Source: JABWBR01 sp036741235
GTDB taxonomy: Bacteria; Bacteroidota; Bacteroidia; Chitinophagales; Saprospiraceae
Direction of reading: 5' to 3'
Assembly (NCBI GenBank): GCA_036741235.1
Contig: DAINSQ010000016.1
Span: 1-44,264, forward strand
Length of the DNA stretch: 44,264 bases
Shown in pieces: positions 1 through 6,869 of the stretch; position 1 is the first letter of the stretch, and each line of letters opens with the position of its first letter. The translations under genes were made by a program, and so were the position numbers. The notes under the pieces were generated by a model that saw only the letters and a list, made by a program, of their open reading frames with translations, made no database searches and was not told where the DNA came from.

Positions 1-50
1 CAACCTTCATCAACCTTCATCAACCTTCATCAACCTTCATCAACCTTCAT
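1..50. repeat. Perfect tandem decamer, five copies of CAACCTTCAT
   Basis: Five uninterrupted copies of CAACCTTCAT start at the first base of the window and are followed by a broken copy (CAACCCATAA) and a run of A. The array touches the window edge, so its true length is unknown. It lies directly upstream of the hydrogenase cytochrome b gene, presumably between it and the hydrogenase structural genes. It shares the CAACCT core with the repeat at 778-838 on the other side of that gene. Confidence 0.9.
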
Positions 51-71
51 CAACCCATAAAAAAAAAGGTT

Positions 72-767
72 ATGAAAAATAAAGGTCACTACTTGCGAAG
101 AGTATTTGTATGGGAACTTCCGGTGCGGGTATATCACTGGCTCAACGCATTGGTTATTGTAGCGTTGTGTGCAACGGGGTACCTCATTGGCAGTCCGCCG
201 GGTATTATGTCGAATGCCGAGGCTTCTCATCGCTACTTATTTGGAATCATTCGATTCATACACTTTGTTGCCGCATATATTTTCTTTTTCAATTTCATCT
301 TCAGAATTTACTGGGGGTTTGTGGGTAACAAATACGCCGATTGGAAAAATTTCATACCTACCGATAAAAAATTTTTCCGGGATATGTGGGAGGTATTGAA
401 ATTGGATATTCTCATGCTAAAGGGAAAAGAAAACCCGGCAATCGGTCACAATGCATTGGCTGGATTTACCTATTTCCTCACGTTTATTGCCTTCATGGTA
501 CAGTGCATTACCGGTTTTGGTTTGTATGCCTCCATGAGCGATTGGTGGTTTGCCGATCTGTTCGTATGGGTATCTAATGTATTCGGCGGCGACTTTGCGC
601 TGCGCAACTGGCACCATGCCGCTATGTGGTTTTTCATTATCTTTGCTATGGTTCACGTATACCTTGTGTTCTATCACGATTACGTTGAAGGCCGTGGGGA
701 GATCTCCTCTATGGGCGGCGGCTGGAAATTTATTGAGAAGGAGGTATTTGAAGAGGAGAAGGCGTGA
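72..767 (+). CDS. hyaC: [NiFe]-hydrogenase b-type cytochrome subunit
   Basis: This 231-residue membrane protein resembles the HyaC/HupC family. These diheme cytochromes b anchor a membrane-bound uptake [NiFe] hydrogenase and pass electrons from H2 to the quinone pool. About four hydrophobic segments are visible near residues 22-42, 62-83, 128-150 and 178-200. Candidate heme-ligand histidines occur in YHW (about residue 22), RFIH, NWHHA and MVHVY, as expected for the family. Length is normal for HyaC. The maturation protease gene follows after 71 bp, so the two probably form the distal part of a hydrogenase operon whose small and large subunit genes lie to the left of the window. The ATG sits just after an A-rich tract with no clear Shine-Dalgarno, which is usual in Bacteroidota. 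The family call is firm; the hydrogenase group cannot be fixed without the catalytic subunits. Confidence 0.9.
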   Translation: MKNKGHYLRRVFVWELPVRVYHWLNALVIVALCATGYLIGSPPGIMSNAEASHRYLFGIIRFIHFVAAYIFFFNFIFRIYWGFVGNKYADWKNFIPTDKKFFRDMWEVLKLDILMLKGKENPAIGHNALAGFTYFLTFIAFMVQCITGFGLYASMSDWWFADLFVWVSNVFGGDFALRNWHHAAMWFFIIFAMVHVYLVFYHDYVEGRGEISSMGGGWKFIEKEVFEEEKA

Positions 768-777
768 TTTCTGTTAT

Positions 778-838
778 AGGTTGTAAGTTGTAGGTTTTAT
801 TCACAACCTGCAACCTACAACCTGCAACCTACAACCTG
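778..838. repeat. Imperfect inverted repeat built of CAACCTACAACCTG units, ending at the hyaD start codon
   Basis: Two perfect tandem 14-mers (CAACCTACAACCTG, 811-824 and 825-838) follow a half copy (802-810). Upstream, 778-796 (AGGTTGTAAGTTGTAGGTT) is the near reverse complement of 812-830, matching 17 of 19 positions with one further G-U possible. The transcript could therefore fold into a long stem-loop whose 3' arm ends immediately before the ATG at 839. It may be a degenerate dispersed repeat or a translational control element. Confidence 0.8.
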
Positions 839-1303
839 ATGCACAAACCCCTACTAGTCATGGGCCTGGGCAACCTGGTCATGGGCGATGAAGGCTTCGG
901 CGTTGCTTTTGCCCGGGCCATGGAAGAAGAAGACCTTCCCGATTATGTCACCGTTATGGACGGCGGTACGGGCGGCTTCCACCTGATGGGTCACCTGGAG
1001 GCGCATCCGACGGTGATACTCGTAGACGCCACCATGGATGAACGTCCGCCGGGAACTATTCGCCTTATCAGGCCGCGTTTTGCCGCCGATTTTCCAAAAG
1101 CAATCAGCACCCACGATATAGGATTGAAAGACCTCGTTGAAGGTATGCAGATCTTGGGCAAATTGCCTGATATTCATCTTTTTGTGGTTTCTATAGCAAC
1201 CGTTCAGCCGCTTTATATCGGCCTCTCTCCCGAAATTGAAGCCGTTATCCCACAGGTGATTCAGGAAGTTAAATCCCTTATTACGCGGTTAGCTACAGAA
1301 TAA
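839..1303 (+). CDS. hyaD: Hydrogenase maturation protease
   Basis: This 154-residue protein is of the HyaD/HybD/HupD endopeptidase family, which removes the C-terminal tail of the [NiFe]-hydrogenase large subunit once nickel has been inserted. The N-terminal GLGN motif (residues 9-12) and DEG are present. The three family nickel-sensing residues can be placed at E18, D63 (in LVDAT) and H92 (in STHDIGL), by comparison with E16, D62 and H93 of E. coli HybD. Length is typical. Its position after the cytochrome b gene agrees with many hydrogenase operons. The ATG directly abuts the 778-838 repeat, so initiation may depend on how that RNA folds. Confidence 0.93.
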   Translation: MHKPLLVMGLGNLVMGDEGFGVAFARAMEEEDLPDYVTVMDGGTGGFHLMGHLEAHPTVILVDATMDERPPGTIRLIRPRFAADFPKAISTHDIGLKDLVEGMQILGKLPDIHLFVVSIATVQPLYIGLSPEIEAVIPQVIQEVKSLITRLATE

Positions 1304-1372
1304 TCTTTGTTAAGGGGAACTAAAATTATTAGTCGGACGTATATTATTTTATTCATACATCCGATTGTGGTT

Positions 1373-2605
1373 ATGCTCGCGAAAAGTCTACGCCTGTACA
1401 AAAACTCCTTTTCAGGACTCTCCAGGGATATCTGGCTATTGGCAGCTGTTACGCTGCTCAACCGGGCCGGTACGATGGTCATTCCCTTTATGACCGTATT
1501 TCTCACCCACGAAAAGGGATTCACCCTTCAGCAAGCGGGTTGGGTGATGACCAGCTTCGGCGTAGGCTCGGTTGCGGGGTCTTATGCAGGCGGCTGGCTC
1601 AGCGACCGCTATAGTTTTTCGAAAGTACAATTTTGGACATTATTCCTCAGCGGGTTTATGTTCATTGTGCTACAGGTGGTTGATGGGGTGTTGCCCATGT
1701 GTGGCGTCATTTTTGTATTAAGCCTGATAGCCGATGCTTTTCGACCCGCCAATATGTCGGCGGTAGCCGCATACAGTACGCCCGAAACACGCACGCGGTC
1801 GTTATCGCTCAACCGGTTGGCTGTCAACCTGGGTTTTGCCATCGGCCCTGCCGTGGGCGGCTGGCTCGCAGCCTCAAAGGGCTATAATTGGCTTTTTTGG
1901 GTTGACGGGCTTACTTGTATATCGGCGGCCTTTCTACTTCGCTTGCTACTGAGCCCTAGAAACCGGCAAATTGACAAACAACAGCCCGCCGAAGTATCAA
2001 CGCCGCCGATTTCTGCATATCGCGACTGGCACTACCTGGCATTTATTGCCATTACGATGTTTTCGGCAATTGCCTTCATGCAGTTGTTTTTTACGTATCC
2101 GGTATTTCTCAAGTCAGAATATGGGTTGAGCGAAAGTTATATTGGCTCCCTCATGGCGCTCAACGGATTGTTGATTGCCGTTGCCGAGATGCCGCTGGTA
2201 TATACGCTGGAAAGGCGTTTTACCCCGCCGGCCTTGATTGGCACGGGTTATATGATGGTAGCCGCTTCATTTCTCATTTTCAATATATTTGCCGTCGGTA
2301 CGCTGATCCCTTTAATATCTATGATCATTGTTACGCTTGGGGAAATGTTGTATCTGCCGTTTACCAATTCGCTGGCTATGAGTCGCCCGCAAGCATCCAA
2401 CCGGGGGCAATACCTGGCTTTGTATACGATGGCTTTTTCAGCGGCTAACGTAGTGGCGCCTACGCTGGGCATGCAAATTGCCGGTGCATGGGGGTACGAA
2501 ACCCTGTGGTATGTAACCGCCGGCTTCTGTCTTTTAGCGCTCATTGGCCTTTGGCTTTTGCGCGAACTACTGGCCAAATCGAAGTGGGCGGCAGAGTTAA
2601 GCTGA
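1373..2605 (+). CDS. MFS transporter, probable drug or metabolite exporter
   Basis: A 410-residue major facilitator superfamily protein with about 12 hydrophobic segments. Motif A is clear in the loop after TM2 (GGWLSDRYSFSK), and the first helix carries LLNRAGTMVIPFM. The family exchanges small molecules for protons across the inner membrane; the overall look is closest to the MdtH-like drug efflux group, but the substrate cannot be read from sequence. The reading frame is open back to a TTG at 1307. I chose the ATG at 1373 because the extra 22 residues add a second hydrophobic stretch unlike an MFS N-terminus. It starts 69 bp after the hydrogenase protease gene on the same strand, so co-transcription is possible without implying a hydrogenase role. 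Confidence 0.85.
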   Translation: MLAKSLRLYKNSFSGLSRDIWLLAAVTLLNRAGTMVIPFMTVFLTHEKGFTLQQAGWVMTSFGVGSVAGSYAGGWLSDRYSFSKVQFWTLFLSGFMFIVLQVVDGVLPMCGVIFVLSLIADAFRPANMSAVAAYSTPETRTRSLSLNRLAVNLGFAIGPAVGGWLAASKGYNWLFWVDGLTCISAAFLLRLLLSPRNRQIDKQQPAEVSTPPISAYRDWHYLAFIAITMFSAIAFMQLFFTYPVFLKSEYGLSESYIGSLMALNGLLIAVAEMPLVYTLERRFTPPALIGTGYMMVAASFLIFNIFAVGTLIPLISMIIVTLGEMLYLPFTNSLAMSRPQASNRGQYLALYTMAFSAANVVAPTLGMQIAGAWGYETLWYVTAGFCLLALIGLWLLRELLAKSKWAAELS

Positions 2606-2677
2606 TTTGCCAATATGTTGATGCTGTAATTTTTCGGGTAAGTTGTTTTTTTATATAAATGTAACCCAGGCCCTCAC

Positions 2678-3622
2678 ATGTCACTAACCGCTTATCGCCA
2701 ATTCTGCAGGGAGCAGCAAAACAATTTGCCCGTTTTTGCACAGGATTGGTATCTCGACGCCTGTGGAGAAGGGCAATGGCATGCGGCGGTAATAGAGCAA
2801 GGCGGTGGCGTTGTAGCCGCTTTGCCCTATTTTTTAAAACATAAAGCGGGATTCAGCTATATTACCATGCCTCCCTTTGTAAAAATGATGGGGCCCTACC
2901 TTGCCGACCCGTCCGCTTCGCTTACGGAACAACACCAACTTCTAGAACAACTTATTGCGCAATTGCCGCCTGTGGCAGCGTTCAAGCAATGTTTTCACTA
3001 CAGTTCGAGCAACTGGTTGCCGTTTTACTGGGCAGGTTATCGCCAAACGACGCGTTATTCTTATCGACTTAACCTGGAAAATGGCGCAGAGGCCGCGCTG
3101 CAAGCCATTAATCGCAACATGCGGCGTAACCTGCAGAAGGCGCAGGCTCAACTCACGGTAGTCCACGAACTTAACCCCGAAGATTTCTACCGCATTAATG
3201 CAATGAGTTTTGAGCGACAGGGATTGCAACTACCCTATTCAGCCGATCAGTGGCGCCGTCACTACGCTGCTTTGCAGCAACAAGGATGCTGTTGTTTATT
3301 TGCCGCCTACGACCAACAAGGCCGCCTTCATGCCGCCGCCTGTCTGATATGGGACGCGCAGTCCTCCTGGTATCACCTCTCGGGCGACGACCCCGGCCTT
3401 CGGCAAAGTGGAGCGGGCATCCTGCTTATCGCGGAGGCTATTCGTTATACCGCCGACCGGCTCCGACTACCTGTTTTTGATTTTGAAGGCAGCATGATGC
3501 GCAATATAGAAGCCATTCGTCGCCAGTTTGGCGCCGCTCAGCAACCTTACTTTGCTGTATGGAAGTACAACTCGCTGTTGTATCGCCTCATCGACAGGCT
3601 TCGCGGCCGGGAAGGGATGTAG
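2678..3622 (+). CDS. FemAB/GNAT-like acyltransferase family protein
   Basis: The 314-residue protein has the layout of BioF2/CelD-like GNAT_6 proteins, related to the FemABX peptidyltransferase fold. An N-terminal half contains WYLDA and a hydrophobic strand pair. A basic linker around residues 145-157 (INRNMRRNLQKA) precedes a second GNAT-like half with AACLIWDAQSSWYHLSG and a C-terminal DFEGSM motif followed by RRQFGA. That DFEGS...FGA ending is typical of this family in Bacteroidota. Family members move acyl or aminoacyl groups onto amines in envelope polymers or small molecules; the substrate here is unknown. It ends 7 bp from the end of convergent glgA. Alternative calls are generic GNAT acetyltransferase or lipid II:glycine glycyltransferase relative. 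Confidence 0.7.
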   Translation: MSLTAYRQFCREQQNNLPVFAQDWYLDACGEGQWHAAVIEQGGGVVAALPYFLKHKAGFSYITMPPFVKMMGPYLADPSASLTEQHQLLEQLIAQLPPVAAFKQCFHYSSSNWLPFYWAGYRQTTRYSYRLNLENGAEAALQAINRNMRRNLQKAQAQLTVVHELNPEDFYRINAMSFERQGLQLPYSADQWRRHYAALQQQGCCCLFAAYDQQGRLHAAACLIWDAQSSWYHLSGDDPGLRQSGAGILLIAEAIRYTADRLRLPVFDFEGSMMRNIEAIRRQFGAAQQPYFAVWKYNSLLYRLIDRLRGREGM

Positions 3623-3629
3623 GGGCGCC

Positions 3630-5069
3630 TTAGCCTGCCACTTCTTCGTATATATGGATATAGTGGCCGGCAGCGCGTTCCCACGAAAAATCGATAAGCA
3701 TAACTTTGCTGCGAATCCGCTCAAAATCCTCCCTTTGATTGTAGTAAAGGTCGGCAGCGCGGTATATGGCCATGGCAGCGTCTTCCACCGAAAAATTATT
3801 GAATCTGATACCCCGGCCGATGCCGCTGGGTTCGCCGATGTCGGGTACTGTGTCTTTTAGACCTCCTACTGAGCGCACAATGGGTATCGTACCGTAGCGC
3901 ATGGCGTACATCTGGTTGAGCCCGCAGGGTTCAATTCGCGAAGGCATAATTAAAAAATCAGAGCCCGCGTAGATTTGGTGAGCCAGGGCCTCGTTGTATT
4001 CGATGGTGCAATCAAATCGGCCTCGGAACTGGTTGGCCAGGTGACGGAAAGCGTCTTGCAGGCGTGGTTCGCCGGTGCCTTCCAGAATAAAGCACACGCG
4101 CATGCCGCTTTGCAGCACCCGGGCGAAAGCATCGGGCAACAGGTCTACTCCTTTTTCATTTACCAGACGGCCAATAAAACTCACCAGCGGCATACTGGGG
4201 TCAATATTGAATCGCTGTGCCAGTATGCGCTTATTTTCAGCTTTATAAGCCTCAACGTTATCGCGCAGCGGGGAGGCGATAAATTGATCGGCCCGGGGAT
4301 CCCACACCTGTGCGTCGATACCGTTGAGGATGCCGGCGCATTTGTGCTGTTCGTGCCAGAACAGCCATTCCATGCCGTGGGAATCGTGGCGCAATTCTTC
4401 GAGATAGCTGGGCGACACTGTAGTCACGCGCCAGGCACATTTTACGCCGGCAGCCAGGGGACATATCGTATCGGCCCAGTCGAGCAGGCCGCGGGCGCCG
4501 GCATCAAAAAAGGGCATGAGGTACATATTGCGCCAGCTGAAGGCCCCGTGGTAAGCGCCGTTGTGAATGGTAAATACCGTGGGAATATGGCGCAGCGCCC
4601 CATACTCGGGGCAGTGTTTGATCATAAAAGGAATAAGCCCGGTATGGTGATCGTGGCAGTGCAACACCAGCGGGTGGCTGGGCGAGTTAACAAGCCATTG
4701 CAGTACCGCTTGTTGAAAACACAGGTAGCGCTCCACCTCGTCGTTGTAGGTATAACCGCTGGGGTCGGCATAAATGCCCGGCCGATCAAATAAACCGGGG
4801 ATATTGGCTACAAAAAACGGGAATTCAAGGCTATTGCCCGTTTCCTGTTCGATGGTAAACGGCACATAGACATTGTGCAGGCGTATCGCTCCCCGGAAAA
4901 CGGTGGTAAAATGGTGCGATTCAATCCATTTGAGCCGGTATTTGGGTATGATAACGCCCGTTGATATGCCGGCTTTATTCAGGTATTTGGGCAGGGCGCC
5001 GACTACGTCGCCCAATCCGCCGGTTTTGGCCGCGGGATAACACTCTGCGCTGATATGTAAAATCTTCAT
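3630..5069 (-). CDS. glgA: Glycogen/starch synthase (ADP-glucose type, GT5)
   Basis: GlgA transfers glucose from ADP-glucose to the growing alpha-1,4-glucan in the cytoplasm. The 479-residue length is normal. The GT5 N-terminal KTGGLGDV motif, whose Lys binds ADP-glucose, is at residues 15-22. Further family landmarks are the VFTIHN and HNGAYHG region, LNGID, the second-domain GRLVNEKG, and MPSRIEPCGLNQMYAMRYGT, the GT-B sugar-nucleotide site with its Glu. No other glycogen gene (glgB, glgC, glgP) is adjacent. Its downstream end faces the FemAB-like gene with 7 bp between them. A lipoprotein gene lies 62 bp upstream on the same strand and may share its promoter. Confidence 0.95.
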   Translation of the reverse strand: MKILHISAECYPAAKTGGLGDVVGALPKYLNKAGISTGVIIPKYRLKWIESHHFTTVFRGAIRLHNVYVPFTIEQETGNSLEFPFFVANIPGLFDRPGIYADPSGYTYNDEVERYLCFQQAVLQWLVNSPSHPLVLHCHDHHTGLIPFMIKHCPEYGALRHIPTVFTIHNGAYHGAFSWRNMYLMPFFDAGARGLLDWADTICPLAAGVKCAWRVTTVSPSYLEELRHDSHGMEWLFWHEQHKCAGILNGIDAQVWDPRADQFIASPLRDNVEAYKAENKRILAQRFNIDPSMPLVSFIGRLVNEKGVDLLPDAFARVLQSGMRVCFILEGTGEPRLQDAFRHLANQFRGRFDCTIEYNEALAHQIYAGSDFLIMPSRIEPCGLNQMYAMRYGTIPIVRSVGGLKDTVPDIGEPSGIGRGIRFNNFSVEDAAMAIYRAADLYYNQREDFERIRSKVMLIDFSWERAAGHYIHIYEEVAG

Positions 5070-5131
5070 ACTGGGTTCGAGATATTGCGTTTACAGCGCC
5101 CAAGGTAGTAATTTTCTGTTGTACAACCCTC

Positions 5132-5623
5132 TCATTCGTTAATCCCGGCAATCGTCTCCTTGATTGCAACCGTAAAGGGGTGTAGATATTCAGGAATATT
5201 ATTGTCCATATGATCGATCAGCCAATAGCGGGTTTGGCCGTCGCGTTTTACTTCCAGATAGATGCCGCCCCAGTCGCCGGCGTCGGGTTGACCGATGGTG
5301 GTTTCGGTTTCATTCCAGAGATCGTCGGGCATTTGGTCGGGCAGGTCGGCTGCAATGGCATAGGCGGCATTGTCTAACAACACCAGTTGCCGGTCTTCAA
5401 AATCGGCGATGCCTGGGTAATCGTCGAGCGTATCTTCATACAGTTTTTCATTTTGAATAACAAAAATCTCAACGCACTGCTCGCCGCCGCATTCGCCGAA
5501 AAAATGGCCGAAAATAAAATAGTCGAAATCAGCGGATTGCAGAACATCGTCCCGATCGTGCTTACAGGAAGAAAGTGCAATAAGCAGAAACGCACACAGA
5601 TAAAACCAGCCGGTCTTTTTCAT
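5132..5623 (-). CDS. Small lipoprotein of unknown function
   Basis: A 163-residue protein beginning with a lysine-started hydrophobic signal peptide and a lipobox ending in ALSSC (Cys20), so it is probably anchored in the periplasm-facing or outer membrane. The mature part is acidic (many D/E) and has a CGGEQC cysteine pair near residue 50 that could form a disulfide. I do not recognise a domain. It is on the glgA strand and 62 bp upstream of it, but a link to glycogen metabolism is not implied by the sequence. Confidence 0.75.
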   Translation of the reverse strand: MKKTGWFYLCAFLLIALSSCKHDRDDVLQSADFDYFIFGHFFGECGGEQCVEIFVIQNEKLYEDTLDDYPGIADFEDRQLVLLDNAAYAIAADLPDQMPDDLWNETETTIGQPDAGDWGGIYLEVKRDGQTRYWLIDHMDNNIPEYLHPFTVAIKETIAGINE

Positions 5624-5708
5624 GTTAATTACAATTGATGTTTAAGCGTATAGACGCCGGGGGATTGTCCTGGGGTTGGGTATGCTCATTACTTTGCCAA
5701 AGTATTCG

Positions 5709-5716
5709 TAGCTTTG
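5709..5716 (+). promoter_or_regulatory. Candidate Bacteroidota -7 box TAGCTTTG
   Basis: TAGCTTTG matches the TAnnTTTG consensus recognised by the Bacteroidota primary sigma factor and lies 19 bp before the ATG of the polyprenyl synthase gene. No TTTG lies at the standard upstream spacing (the nearest, 5693-5696, is only 12 bp away), so the call rests on one element. Confidence 0.4.
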
Positions 5717-5735
5717 AACGCTGAAATGAAGGTTT

Positions 5736-6710
5736 ATGTCCAAATCATTGGGGTCGATCCAACAGCCGATCGCAGAGGAACTCAAGCAATTTGAAACGCA
5801 CTTCCGGCAGTCAATGCGCAGTTCGGCGCCGTTGTTGGATCGCATCACATTTTATATCGTCAAGCGCAAGGGCAAACAGGTAAGGCCCATGTTTGTTTTC
5901 CTCTCTGCCAAACTGTGCGGAGAGGTAGGCGCCCCCACTTATGTGGCTGCTTCGCTCATCGAATTGCTGCACACGGCCACGCTGGTCCACGACGATGTAG
6001 TGGACGACGCCTACGAACGCCGCGGCTTTTTTTCGATTAATGCGCTGTGGAAGAACAAAATTGCGGTATTAGTGGGCGACTACCTGTTCTCGCAGGGCAT
6101 GCTGCTGGCATTAAAGAACAAAGAATACCGCCAACTCGAAATCGTCTCCGACGCTGTCAAAGCGATGAGCGAAGGCGAACTGTTGCAAATGGAAAAAGCC
6201 CGCCGCCTGGATATCGACGAGGCTGTCTATTACGAGATTATCAGGCAAAAAACAGCTTCACTGATTGCTTCCGCCTGTGCCGCGGGCGCTTCATCTACCG
6301 CCAAAGACGAGCAACTGGTGCAGCGCATGCACGATTTCGGCGAAAAGATCGGCATGGCTTTTCAAATTCGCGACGACCTCTTCGACTTTGGCACCGACGA
6401 CGTGGGCAAACCCCTCGGCATTGATATCAAGGAAAAAAAATTGACACTGCCCCTGATCTATGCTCTCCAACACGCCCCAAAAACCCAGCGCCGCGAAATA
6501 CTCAACGAAATTCGCATGCGCAGCGACAAACCCGAAAGCGTTAAAAAAGTGATCGAGTTTGTGCGCAACAGCGGCGGTATGGAGTATGCTACGCGGGTGA
6601 TGAACGACTATCGCGATAAGGCTTTCGAGTTGCTGTACCTGTTCCCCGCCTCCGATGTTCGTCAGTCGCTCGAAGACCTGGTACGTTTTGTAACAGAAAG
6701 GGGAAAGTAA
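5736..6710 (+). CDS. Trans-polyprenyl diphosphate synthase, probably long-chain (menaquinone side chain)
   Basis: This 324-residue all-alpha prenyltransferase condenses isopentenyl diphosphate onto an allylic diphosphate in the cytosol. The first aspartate-rich motif DDVVD is at residues 86-90 and the second, DDLFD, at 213-217. KQVRP (residues 47-51) binds the IPP diphosphate. The residues 5 and 4 positions before the first motif are Ala81 and Thr82, both small. In this family bulky aromatics there stop growth at C15-C20, so a long product such as a menaquinone tail is more likely than GGPP. It lies upstream of glnN and the crt genes, but a separate glnN promoter intervenes. A GGPP synthase role for carotenoids cannot be excluded. 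Confidence 0.88.
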   Translation: MSKSLGSIQQPIAEELKQFETHFRQSMRSSAPLLDRITFYIVKRKGKQVRPMFVFLSAKLCGEVGAPTYVAASLIELLHTATLVHDDVVDDAYERRGFFSINALWKNKIAVLVGDYLFSQGMLLALKNKEYRQLEIVSDAVKAMSEGELLQMEKARRLDIDEAVYYEIIRQKTASLIASACAAGASSTAKDEQLVQRMHDFGEKIGMAFQIRDDLFDFGTDDVGKPLGIDIKEKKLTLPLIYALQHAPKTQRREILNEIRMRSDKPESVKKVIEFVRNSGGMEYATRVMNDYRDKAFELLYLFPASDVRQSLEDLVRFVTERGK

Positions 6711-6819
6711 ACGGTCGGGGTTAAGCCATCTTCAATCAGCTTCTGCGTTTCGCAAATTTGAAAAAAAAACTTGATAGGCCTTTGAAAATAATACGGTGCG
6801 GTTTCAACTTAAACATTCA

Positions 6820-6850
6820 TTGGTATTCCAAACTAAACCCTGTATCTTTG
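6820..6850 (+). promoter_or_regulatory. Strong Bacteroidota-type promoter for glnN
   Basis: TATCTTTG at 6843-6850 is a perfect TAnnTTTG box and is followed by CACCGC, a context common in Bacteroidota. A TTGG at 6820-6823 stands 19 bp upstream, the expected spacing for the -33 element. The glnN ATG is 20 bp downstream, giving a very short leader. This is the best two-part promoter in the window. Confidence 0.72.
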
Positions 6851-6869
6851 CACCGCAAATAACACTACT

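Noticed and set aside
1..50. CRISPR-like array
   Set aside because: The repeats are 10 bp, directly abutting and without spacers.
1307..1372. Upstream TTG start for the MFS gene
   Set aside because: It would add a second hydrophobic leader not typical for MFS proteins; ATG 1373 gives a normal N-terminus.
3975..4793. 272-codon open frame on the plus strand
   Set aside because: It lies entirely antisense to glgA, whose motifs are clear; the predicted protein has no recognisable motif or signal.
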